Below, piece by piece: positions 24,301 through 35,300 of a stretch of 64,000 bases of DNA. The notes under the pieces were generated by a model. The model did no database searches and was not told where the DNA came from. It saw only the letters and a list, made by a program, of their open reading frames with translations. Numbering within the stretch: the stretch's first letter is position 1; each line of letters opens with the position of its first letter. Origin of the DNA: Puffinus mauretanicus (taxonomy: Eukaryota; Chordata; Aves; Procellariiformes; Procellariidae). The position numbers and the translations under genes are program-made. The stretch spans positions 1,378,001-1,442,000 of the forward strand of contig JAJKFH010003937.1 of assembly GCA_023333565.1 (NCBI GenBank). The letters are read 5' to 3'.

Positions 24301-27300
24301 CTGGCATGGACATGCTGCTGAGGTGCAGAAGCTCCGGCAAGAAATTAAAACTTTCCACTAACATCAGGCAAGAGAGAAAGACAGATATTTTTTATTCCCT
24401 TGTCTATATTGGCTAACTCAGAGTGTTTTGGATCTTAAAAGAGCCTTTGGTCACAGATACTCATAGTTTCCTCTGTTAAGGCATTTTATATTTGAGCGGT
24501 GACATTGCCATAAAATACTTTTTTGACTACTGGAAGTGCTCTGATCTCCATGCTGGCTGTATAATCTATCCCACACACCGGGATGAGGTATGGATAGACT
24601 GCGGAGACGGGAAGGAGGCCATGGGGTGTCTGACCCTTCCCAGGGCATCGTTTGTGCTCTGGCTGCAAGACCAACCACCAGCCCTGCAGAGGGAAAGACC
24701 CAGGAAAGGGCATAATACATCTGTCCAGTTACTGCCTGTTTCCATCTCCTTATCCTCCAGCCAATGCTCGAGCCGGCAGGGCTGCCTGCCGCGGGCCATG
24801 TTCAGGAGAAAGGTTGAAGTGCCCCGCACTTGCCATCAGAAAGCTCTTTTTACTCTCTGTCAGATCTGTTTGCAGCCTGGGTCTACTCCACCCATGGGAA
24901 ACCCAGTTCTATATCCTGCTTGGGACCTCTTGGAAGTCCTCCTCAGCACCCACATGCCTTTGAAAATCTTAGTCAAAGACTCAGAGTAAAAAAAAAAAAA
25001 AAATTAACAATGGACCTTGAGTTTCCCAATCACAAATATCTGTGGCTTCCTTCTGACGAGCCAGCCTGGGCCAGGGGTTTCTTAATCTCTTCTCACTCCA
25101 TACCACATCCCTACAAACCTGAAGGGCTTAGACTGCCAAAGGTCACAGACCATTGCTGGCACTGAATGATTCCAACCTACACGCAAAGTAATGGGTACCC
25201 AATGCACACAAACCTCATTCTCATAAAGACATTATATTCTTGTTGACTTAAATGATGCTGGGTTAACTCCTGTCAAGGTACTGAGGTGTAAATAACACTC
25301 CATCCACTCGCGCTATGTGTAAGTCTTCTGCAAAGCAACCAGAGGCTGGGGCTGGCCACCAGGCACCTTCAGGGAAAAGTTAACGCGTCGGGCTTTCTAC
25401 TGCAATGGGTATGGCATACAGCCTTTGTCAGCCAAGGTAGCCCACTGCCCGCTTTTGATTTCCAGGCTCCTAACAGAGGTGACCCAGATGGGTGCTACGA
25501 CTCAGGCTCAAGCGCTGAACCGAAAAGGATCCACTTGCAGAGCCAGCGACCCCAGAAGGATCCACTCTGAGCCTGTAAATGCTGTTCATCACGGTTCCCT
25601 AAGCACAGAGGCAAGCAGCACGCATGCATTTGGCAGCCACCCTCTGTTTTAGGGAGGGCTTTGTAAGGGAGGTGAGGTCAATTTTTAGCAGATGGTTTTA
25701 TTTATTTACATCTCAACAGCCCTTTCTCGGCTTTATTTGTATTTATTGCAGGGGTTCTGTTTGTGGTTCAGGGATTGCACCGGAGGTGTGGTGGTGCATT
25801 ATAATCAGCGCTGACCGTTCTGCTTGTTGAACAAATGACAACTGGCAGCCTTTGCAGCGTTTCCATTTTGTAAGCACTTACTGCTGTGTCTCTCCGTGAT
25901 GAAACACATGTCAGCTCCCAGCAGTGTAGGACCACCTGGAACACATTAGCATCAGAGTGATTTAACAACCTGATCAGAACTTTTTCAAATGACAAGTGGC
26001 ACATGGAGGAAGCAGGACATGGAAACCTCACCCAGCCTTTCCAAGCAAGCGCACTTCCAAGCATTTCCCTGATGTTCAGCACTCCATAACTTCCAGGTTC
26101 ACTAAGTAGCTGTGTGGGGTACAGTACATCACAGGCTCTGAAAATTGCCAGGAACTGCAATATTGCTGCCAGAAGAACAATTGTACCTGTTAAATACTAC
26201 GAGAGCTGAGCCAAAGAGGGGAGCAGCCTCTCACTGGTAGATTCTAGGAGTGGGTTATCCAAAGGAGTCAAGGATCGTGTTCTTCTAAAAAGAGGACATT
26301 TTCTTCCAAAACTTGCAACGACCTTTTGATCAGGATTGTTATGCCAAGTGCCTGCCAAGGATAATATGGCTATATGATACCCAAACCCATACTGAAACAG
26401 CACTGTGTGATTAAAAAGTCTCAGAAGTTAGGAAATGCCGGCATCAGCCCATGTGTGTGTTTGTGTGGGACACCCTCAGCAGAGGCTGCCTCTACCGCTC
26501 TATGTTAGCACAACACGCACTGCAGGGCCTTACTCCTTCCCTAGCATTCCTGGCTATGAATAATAGCAATACACAATAGAGAAAGCAATCTGAATCATTC
26601 CAAGGATATCCGGAAAGGATGGAAAAGGTTGCATAGAAATTAATGTAGCATTTTAAAGACCCTAGAGTACTTTAGCAATACCAGCCCAAAGATCTCTTAT
26701 TCTTTCCTTAAAGACTTGAAATAAATTTTGTAGTTTTGGAAAATGACTTTTTGTACAGCTGGACTAGAAAAAGCTCATCAGAAATAGTAATTTTTGCTTT
26801 GTTTTATTTTTCATGTAAAGAAAAAACATGTTATTTTTCACTAGGAAGGTGGATGATAAGTACAAAGAGATCAAACCTCCTTTCAGCATTACAGTATTAT
26901 GACTGATAATAATATTTTCTTGACTGTATGAGAGTTTCCTCATGGCAATTAAAAAGAGCCCTAGAACAACAAACTTTTCTTTCACTGGTTTTCTTTCATG
27001 AGTAGCTGGAAGCGACCACTTGGGTCATCAAGTCCTGTCCCATGTAATGCAAGGTAGATATTAGATATAGATAGATATTCAGTTCAGAAGGGTCCCTTAA
27101 ACCCCATCCGAGGTGACTTACACCGCCTCAGACTACATCACCTATTCCAGCAAGATATTCAGGACCTCAACTCAAAAGTACCCCAGGAAGAGAGAAGGAA
27201 CGATGTGGGAAATTCCCAGTTACTCTAGTTCCCTGCAAGAGCAACAGTATTGCTGTTGGATAAAACTCCCAAAGGTGTATATAAATTTCCACATATTTTA

Positions 27301-28949
27301 AGTAAGTTCCTGAGCTTTTCTTTCTTCATTTATTTTTTTCCCTGGACGAGCAATTAGTGATATTCCAGATTTTCTCATTTATGCATCTGGAAATGCCTTG
27401 TTTATAAAACACCAAGATCCCAAGGCCATATAAAATTTTGATGAGACACGTTCTCCTGGGGTTGAGAAGATTCAACATTTCACCTGAAAGTGCCTCTTCT
27501 ATTAAAACTAGGCCACTTCAACCTATCGACTCACATGGCCGAGACAGCAACGCACGCTTTCTGTTTGGATTGCTGGCTGGTAAGAACAAGTTTCTGCTGT
27601 GAGAAATGCCCCTCCAGCAGCAGCCAAGTGCCTTCCCACTCACCAGGAAACTCCCAGCAGATGTGCTGGATGCACATCTGTTTGTTCAGGTCCTGCTGAG
27701 CTGTGACCTTCCCCTGGCACGTGGTGGGACCACCGCTGGAGAAACACCTCCTACAGCTGAGACTTTCTGCAAAGCGCCAGGTCCCCGCAGACTGAGGGAG
27801 CGGGCTTCGTGCCATCCCACCCTCGCACATCGGTAGAGAAGAAAGAAAGTCTTTTTTCACCAAAAGAAATACCCGGAGGAGGCCCAGGTCAGAGCTTTGG
27901 AGAGCTTCCCAGGAGCTTCTGTTGTTCTCTCCATGGACTTCAGCACTGCCCCACCTTCTCCTGCTGTCCTTGTGCAGCCACCCCACATACCCCGTGGTGC
28001 ACATCTGGGGTTTATCTCCAGGAGGGATGTCCATGCTGATGAGACGCAGTGCAGCAGCACCGTCTCTTACCCAACATGGGACTTGTGCATATGTAAGACC
28101 CAGGCTGACAATCACGGAGGAGCACTGTCGCTCCTGCTCCTAGTCCTTGGGAACACACCCTCTGGTTCTGCCTGCTGGGTTTTACCGACCTGTGCTCAGA
28201 GGGGGCAGAGGAGGATTTTATTCCTTTCAGTGGATTGCCAGTAGAATTCTTTCCTAAGCAATAATTACAGGGCCAAGAAGATACATCTCCACAAAGCGCA
28301 TCCCAAAGTGCATAATGTATCAGAGGGCAGAAACAATCTCTGCAGATCCCGGCACTTCACTACTGCTTGTGTCTGTAGGGGTGGCAGATAGAGGAATCTC
28401 CTTTTTCCTTGTTTTACTGTGGCTCTAGTACATCTTTTCATTTTTCAGTGCAAAGTCTGCAATGTTATTTTGTGTAGCCTTTATTTTCAGAGTGGAACTT
28501 CAAGTGGTTGCAGTTGAAATACTGCCTTGTGATTTTGATTGATTTTTTGTTTAATCCTTAGCCAGTAAGAAATCCTTTGAAGTAGCAGAACTATGCTTCT
28601 CTGCAGGTTGATCTGGCCACATAATAATCAGAGACAGATCACAGCGAATGTACCGGAGCAGAAATCACAGATTTGCTGCTAGGTCCCTGATAGTTCCAGA
28701 TAGATACTCTGCTATAGATTTGCTTGCTTCCCCCTTGCTCCAAAGAGAGGAGTAACCGTGAGAGGACTTCCCTCCATTAAGTCCCCACTAATACTGGCCT
28801 CAGAAGCAACAAAATCCTTACTACAGGGGCTGCCAACCAGCTGAGTTGGTGTTTGGTCTGCACAGAGCCCTGCTCCAAAGCATTTCCACGATTCACTGTT
28901 GTGGGAAACCTTCCTGCTCCAGGCTGGGACAGCCAGAACAAGAACCAGC
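21325..28949. other. Non-coding stretch
   Basis: No gene is recognised. It includes an A16 run (24988-25003) and a possible ancient repeat relic (27004-27053). GC-richer blocks at 24570-24960 and 27600-28140 carry overlapping ORFs on both strands (up to 194 codons), none with a recognisable domain. Confidence 0.6.
27004..27053 (+). repeat. Possible ancient LINE/SINE relic
   Basis: AGCTGGAAGCGACCACTTGG followed by GTCATCAAGTCCTGTCCC resembles the 'tggaagggacc ... tcatctagtcc' core of old CR1-type 3' ends. It is short and diverged, so the call is weak. Confidence 0.35.
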
Positions 28950-29290
28950 TCTACAACTACCTGGAAGGAGGTTGTAGCGAGGTGGGGGTTGGTCTCTTCT
29001 CCCAAGTAACAAGTGATAGGACGAGAGGAAGTGGTCTCGAGTTGTGCCAAGGGAGGTTTAGGCTGGACATGAGGAGACATTTCTTTACTGAAAGAGTGGT
29101 CAGGTCTTGGAACAGGCTGCCCAGGGCAGTGGTTGAGTCACCATCCCTGGAAGTATTTAAAAGACGTGTAGATGAGGCGCTTAGGGACATGGTGCAGTGG
29201 GCATGGTGGTGTTGGGTTGACGGTTGGACTCGATGATCTTAGAGGTCTTTTCCAACCTTCATGATTCTATGATTCTATGATTCTATGATT
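28950..29290 (+). mobile_element. CR1 LINE 3'-end fragment
   Basis: It starts near CTACAACTACCTGGAAGGAG and encodes the C-terminal RT motif [20 protein letters not shown] and [20 protein letters not shown]. It ends with three consecutive ATTCTATG units at about 29265-29288. It belongs to the same subfamily as the 46.4-kb copy (near-identical 3' sequence) and is relatively young. Confidence 0.95.
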
Positions 29291-32200
29291 TAGGCTAGGG
29301 AGGGGATGGTCGATGTGGAAACCTCAGCTCCACTCAGCCCTCGCTGCCCCCAGGTCCCACTTCTCTCCCTGCCGGTGGGGATGGTGGCTGGCAAGTGTTT
29401 AACTGGAGCAGCATGTGCAAATGGAGAGAAAAAAATCAGCTCGAGGTCCATAAGTCTCAGCTGTGGCTGCCTGGCGGCAGCTAACGTAGTTATGATTCAA
29501 GATGGGATTGACCGGTGGCGTGCTCTGTATCTGTTGTCTCTCGTAGAGTGCCTTGAAACCCAACCGCCTGTTACACAAGTGCCATAAAGCCTGCAAATGC
29601 AAAAGCACGACAAATAGCTGGCGCTTTGAAGAAATGACACCAGCCAAATGGATCTTCCCTTCCCTGAGACAAAATGTGCAGAAAAGGGATTGTTTGGATC
29701 AGAGGAGCAGCCTGAAAGTAATGCCCCTTCTCTCATTTCCATCCCTCGCCGAGGAGCGTGGTGCCCCTCGCACGGGAGAATGCAAGGTGGTTTTGCGCTT
29801 CCCGTGCTCACTTCATGAAGGCGGAGGGTTCCCACATGCAAACCAGATCACTGCAATGCCGAGGGGGGTGCAGGGCTTCAGCTCCACTGTGCAGGGCTGG
29901 GTTTCACCTAATTTTCATGCTGGAACAACTTGAAAACTATCCTTTTCCCAAATATATTCAATAAATCATAAAAACAAGATAGTAGATGCTGGAAATAAGT
30001 GTTGCTGCCCCTTACAGTCCTATTCAAATTGACTTTAAGCATGTGAAATGATTTTTAAACTGCAGTGAACATAACTACACGTACATTTTAGGTACCAAAG
30101 TTTCTTATTGTGACTCACTCAGAGATGCTTTTCTTGGGTAATATTCTCGGGGCTTGTATCTCAATGTATACATTTTCCATATCCTACACATGGAATAACT
30201 TTGAAAGATTGTCATTCAGGGAAAAACTATTTATACTTTAATATTCTTCCTGATGTGTTACAGAGTGCAGAAAAAGACTTTGACGTCAAAACGCGCTGTG
30301 AGGTAGCAGCTCCAGGTCCCCATCCAGGCGTCCAGCTTGGCTCTCTTGCAGCCATGCTGGCACTGTCAGGAGTGTTCACATTCACCTTTGGGCTCAGTAA
30401 TCTTGGGTTTGTATTTAAAGACAATTTACACTTTATTTAGGGGATATTCATTATATTGAAGATTTCGTCAAGTGGCATCTTGAAGTATTTGCACCAGCAT
30501 AACCTGCAAACCCGAGCCCCTGTTATTTGTGTTACATCTGCTCATTAAAACTGGGCTAGCGTGAAAATGCTTTGAGGATAACTAGGAACCAGCTCAGCTT
30601 ATTCTGGGGACTTGTGTGAGCTGCAGAGCAGAAAATCTGCAGCATGTGTCTAGAAATCAGTCGCTCTGGGGGAAAGTAGGACAAACATGTTAGGAAAACC
30701 AGGCCTGAATGGGGCTAAATAAAAATGTGGTATTTCTTCATGGTCAGACTGACAATATGTTATAAAATCCTCTAGCAAATTAAGAGTTTTTTTCTTCTTA
30801 AGCACATGGCAGATATCGTAACATCATGTCAATTGGAAAAGCCTCCTAAAAAACTGCATAACATAATGCTAGAAGTTCCTGTGTCTATGTTAATATTGCA
30901 AAGTACCTATGTTAATATTGCAAAGATGTCACAGAGAAAACTTCGGATGCTGCACTGGTAACTGCTGCTGTTAATCACAGCACTAACGATGCTATCTAAA
31001 AGCCTGGAACTCAGTATTTGCTGTGCAAATGGAAACCATTTCAGGGTTTTGTGTAATTTATAGATTTCTGGTCTTCTGAAATATTAATACAAATTAATGT
31101 AATTTCTCTTTTTTGCCCCATGAGATAGCAGACACCTATTTTTGAAATGCAATGAGGATCTACCTTAACTGTTTATCAGAAAAAGAGGAGAGGGGGTGGC
31201 TATAGGGGAGAAGCATGCAAAATTACACTTCCTGAACAATGTGCATGTTTCCAAGTACAGAAAATGATAAAAACCCCCAATATTTTCTTGGTTCTTGGCT
31301 TGAGAGACAACCAGTTTCTGGCTACCTTCACAAAGCTTTATGAAAAGCTCCATGTATTAAAAATCTCAGGATATTGTTCAAGCTCAAGGTATTATTCTAA
31401 TCAGTTACATTCCTCATATTCCCCTTTGCCTTGTCCTTTTCAAGCAACGAGCCAAGCAAATACCAGGCTGGTTCCTTGCAGCAGAGGAATTTCTCCCCAT
31501 GCCTGTAAGCAAGCCCTGCCAACCTCTCTAAGATAGTCCTTCACTCTTCCCACCAGGAGCTACGTGTGGTCTCCTGCCCATCCACAGGCTGAGTTTCCTA
31601 AGTAGCCGTCTATTTTTCTTCCAGTGCCAGGTTACCTCATGAGACAAGGAATTTTTAGTGATCTTTTCCTCTCAGGGGGAATATTAGTTTAGGTGTAATG
31701 CCAAGCCAACGTGGCTCATTTGCCTCCTGATGTTTGCCAGGCTCGAGGGTAGGCAAGGTGAGCCCGGGTCTGATGGGTGTCGGGGGAAGACTCGGTCATT
31801 ACAATCTTCTGAGTCCCAAGGAAGGGCCTTAGCTACAAGATCATCTTCCTTTCCTTTAGGTTTGATGAGCTGGGTATTTTATTGTCTGGGGCAAATCCTG
31901 ATGCAGCATTCTTGAAAGTAAAGAAAATGTGAACAATGAAGAATGTGCAACTCTTCAAAAGAGTGGTCCTAAGAGCAGCAACAGATTTTTAAACACCCAC
32001 AGCTGAGGGCACTTCAAATTTTAAAGATTTACAGTCTAAAATTTCTTAGATACCTGCCAGGACAACAGTGAACAGTGAATACTTCTCGCTAGTTGGTTCC
32101 CTTTCCAGTTGGAGGACCAAATCACTCTGGCACAAGCCACAGTTTCTCTAAAATAAATCATCTTACCCCCATCCCTGCTAGGGCTGTGCTTGGAGCTTTT

Positions 32201-33422
32201 CATCTCTCTCTGTCCCAACTTCTTCAGTTCTCCAGCACTTCAGTTCCTGAACTTCACAGTGTTAAAACTCCCAATTTCCTGGCTCTGCCAGCAGCTAACT
32301 TCAGCAAATCCTGCCTCCTGCAGTGCTGGACACCTACGGCTTCTGCCTCCTGAGGTTTTATCATACTCATGCTAGTACACTGACGCTAGTCCAAGTGCTT
32401 TGAACCTTCTGGCTTCAGAAGCTCAGGATTTTGATTGCTTGCCGAATTGTTCTGTTTCAAATACCGTCCTTAGCTCATGCTGTGCTGCCTTCAGCCCCCC
32501 AGCCTTTAATTACACAGCAACCCATACCTACCAGGGTGTTCATTAAGTAATATACACTTCTGTAGCACATACAGAAGGAAGGAAAACTATTGAAAATCAG
32601 CTTAATGTAAGTGTATAAATTCAGTACTTCTCAAATACAGTATTACAAAAGCTCAGCCACAGTTAGAAGGACCGGACTGCTCTGCAGCACCACCTGCTGA
32701 ACTGAAAAACACTTTGTAATCCAGTTTCAGAAAGGCACATATTAACTCTTGAATCAGGCCAGACAGCATGCACACTTGGCTTTGGGTTGGGAACAAACGT
32801 TCCAGGATTCACCCCAGGTTGCATGATACAGCACTGTCAAGGACTGACTCATATGCGCCTGTTTGGAAGGTGTTATTTAAATATAGGGGGGGTCAGTCTA
32901 AGAAAATTTTTGTCATGTTTTAATAGTACTACTGAAGCAAAAGATGCTTCAATACGACTCAGTTTGGTAATATCACTGTAAGGCAACACAAAACTTAGCG
33001 AATATTGGTTAATGATGTAATAAATACTGACCTGACTGCAATGGTCACAGAAGGATTTTAGAGTGGGGATGAATTGTTCATATGTCATTTTCCCGATATA
33101 TCATGCTACAGAATAGCTAAATAATGCACTGAAATAATAAACTCATAGAAGTTGGGCTTACATTTGCCAGTCACAATAAGGAAGTGGGATTTTTATTTGG
33201 TACCTTCAAAATCCATATTAGTTACACTGAGGTTGTATTTGGCAGCATGGATCAGAGCATGGAAGGTGTGGGACTATCGCAGTCCTGGTAGGCTCATGCA
33301 GGCGAGAGAAGGGCGATCGTAATGCCAATGCCACTACATGAATAGCATCAACGCCATGCTGTGTGTAAATTGTACGCTGGGCATGTTTAGGTCCCTTTGC
33401 CTGATTCTCCCAGTGCTCTTTG
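29291..33422. other. Non-coding stretch
   Basis: No gene is recognised. It has a 19-bp direct duplication at 30885-30925. Otherwise it is unique-looking AT-rich DNA, with a GC-richer block at 29300-29900 that carries only overlapping chance ORFs. Confidence 0.65.
30885..30925. repeat. 19-bp direct repeat, 3-bp spacer
   Basis: CTATGTTAATATTGCAAAG at 30885-30903 and again, identical, at 30907-30925. This is a 22-bp period with two units. Confidence 0.95.
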
Positions 33423-33590
33423 TGTTACGTTGAGTTACGTAGGAGTTGTGTTGAGTTATATGTGAGCTCTGTTGAGTTATGTGTGAGTTATGTTGAGTTA
33501 TGTTGAGTTATGTGTGAGTTATGTTGAGTTATGTTGAGTTACGTATGAGTTATATTGTGTTATGTTGAGTTATGTATGCATTTGTGTTAC
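33423..33590 (+). repeat. Degenerate 10/11-bp minisatellite
   Basis: Roughly a dozen units built on GAGTTA are present, alternating between a 10-mer (TGTTGAGTTA) and an 11-mer (TGTGTGAGTTA), with variants ACGT for ATGT at both ends. The centre (33460-33540) is nearly perfect and the edges have decayed. Length is likely polymorphic. Confidence 0.93.
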
Positions 33591-34397
33591 GTAGCATGAG
33601 AACTGCTTTCCCTCCACCACTCGGTGCGGTTCTGGGGAAATCTCTGATAAATGCTTTTTGTGAACGGACCTCTCGTAGGCTGCGAGCCAGGGCAGCAGGC
33701 TTTGCCCACCTGGCTGCAGTCACCATCAGACACGTCCCTCCATTTCCCCCGGGTTTCTTTTGCTACCTCCCGGGTGTCCTTCGCTGTGCTGCAGGGCAGC
33801 GGAGCTGGGTCTGGCCATTGCACACCGGCGTATCCAGCTGCAGCTGAATTTCCAGATATGCCCTGCCCTCTTGTGGTATGCTGCTGGCCTGATCACGCCT
33901 CATTTCTTGCTGGTCCTACACCCCTGGAAAATAAATGCCTGGTGACCCCTCAAAGCTGCGGCTGGAGGGGATGGGGTGGCAATGTGCAAACGCTGCAGGC
34001 AACCGGGTTTCGGCCAGCACCGTGCTGCACCCAACCTCTCTGCTCCCACCCCACGCTGCCTCCATCAGCAGCATCACACCCCACCACCTAAAATCACCAA
34101 TGTGGTTTCCCACAAACAGAGGCTAAAATAAAAGACATATTATACTTTTGCCATCTGTTACACACCCTCTGGACCAGAGTCCTGCCCTTGGATGGGTCCT
34201 CCCATCTAGAGCACACAGGGACGGAGGATACCTGAGAAATCTCCTAATGCCAACCCTTTTCTCTTCTTAGCTATAAATGCAGCGTTTAGCCTCTCTTTCA
34301 GACTCTTAATCCAGTCAAGTAGCTCCTGTTCTTATTTTAGCCCTTCTGCCTCAATAATTGTTCTATTCCCTTTAATATAGTTTGCTTCTTCCCAAGG
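33591..34397. other. GC-richer non-coding stretch
   Basis: ORFs occur on both strands (up to 146 codons at 33651-34091), but none has a known domain and they overlap one another. No promoter or exon can be supported. Confidence 0.6.
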
Positions 34398-34832
34398 AAG
34401 GAGCCTCTGCTATGAGGAAAGGCTGAGAGAGTTGGGGTTGTTCAGCCTGGAGAAGAAAAGGCTCTGGGGAGACCTTACTGCGGCCTTTCAGTACTTAAAG
34501 GGGGCTTAGAAGAAAGATGGGGCCAGACTTTTTAGCAGGGCCTGTTGCGAGAGGACAAGGGGGAATGGTTTTAAACTAAAAGAGGGTAGGTTCAGACTAG
34601 ATATAAGGAAGAAATTTTTTACACTGAGGGTGGTGAGACACTGGCACAGGTTGCCCAGAGAGGTGGTAGATGCCCCATCCCTGGGAACATTCAAGGTCAG
34701 GTTGGACAGGGCTCTGAGCAACCTGATCTGGTTGAAGATGTCCCTGCCCATGGCAGGGGGGTTGGACTAGATGACCTTGAAAGGTCCCTTCCAACCCAAA
34801 CTATTCTATGATCCTATGATTCTATGATTCTA
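34398..34832 (+). mobile_element. CR1 LINE 3'-end fragment
   Basis: It begins at about CTATGAGGAAAGGCTGAGAG and continues through TTCAGCCTGGAGAAGAAAAG. It ends with CR1 terminal repeats (CTATGATCCTATGATTCTAT) near 34805-34832. The 3' half matches the subfamily of the 21.1-kb copy (GTCCCTGCCCATGGCAGG) and differs from the 28.9- and 46.4-kb copies. Confidence 0.95.
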
Positions 34833-35032
34833 AGCCTAAATGAAGCATTGGGCTCTGTTGTATGAGCTGGGCAGAAGGTGGTGAGGAACCCACATTTCTG
34901 CGGATCCTGTCCCCATCCCTCCTGACTCTGTGGTTAAACCTCCCAGTGCAACACGCAACAAAAGCCAACTCTGTGGTGGGCTCAGCTGATACCTTCCAGT
35001 CAAGCCAACGTAGTTTCCCCAAGTTATATCAT
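34833..35032. other. Spacer between two CR1 fragments
   Basis: This is 200 bp with no recognised repeat or gene. It separates two CR1 copies of different subfamilies in the same orientation, which shows they are independent insertions. Confidence 0.6.
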
Positions 35033-35300
35033 TATTAGGAAACGGCCTCAAGTTGTTCCAGGGGAGGCTTAGATTGGATATTAGGAAAAATTTCTTCACC
35101 AAAAGGGTTGTCAAGCCTTGGAACAGGCTGCCCACGGAAGTGGTGGATTTACCATACCTGGAGGTATTTAACAGACATGTAGATGTGGTGCTTAGGGACA
35201 TGGTTTAGTGGTGGACTTGGCAGTGTTAGGTTAATGGTTGGACTCGATGATCTTAAAGGTCTTTTCCAACCTAAATTATTCAATGATTTTATGATTCTAA
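35033..35300 (+). mobile_element. CR1 LINE 3'-end fragment
   Basis: It starts near TTAGGAAACGGCCTCAAGTT, reads through CTTGGAACAGGCTGCCCACG and GACTCGATGATCTTAAAGGT, and ends with a decayed terminal repeat (TTATGATTCTAA). It is the same general subfamily as the 28.9- and 46.4-kb copies but older. Confidence 0.93.

Noticed and set aside
24492..24989. 165-codon plus-strand ORF
   Set aside because: It overlaps ORFs in two other frames and on the other strand, ends at a poly(A) run and has no domain.
27531..28115. 194-codon minus-strand ORF
   Set aside because: It overlaps several plus-strand ORFs in a GC-richer patch. There is no recognisable domain or exon boundary pair, and it reads like random translation rich in Ser/Trp/Cys.
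33423..33590. CRISPR-like or telomere-like array
   Set aside because: The units are contiguous 10/11-mers with no unique spacers and lack the TTAGGG hexamer, so this is an ordinary minisatellite in a vertebrate genome.
33651..34091. 146-codon plus-strand ORF
   Set aside because: It is rich in Pro/Cys/His from GC-rich sequence, overlaps ORFs in three other frames and has no known family.
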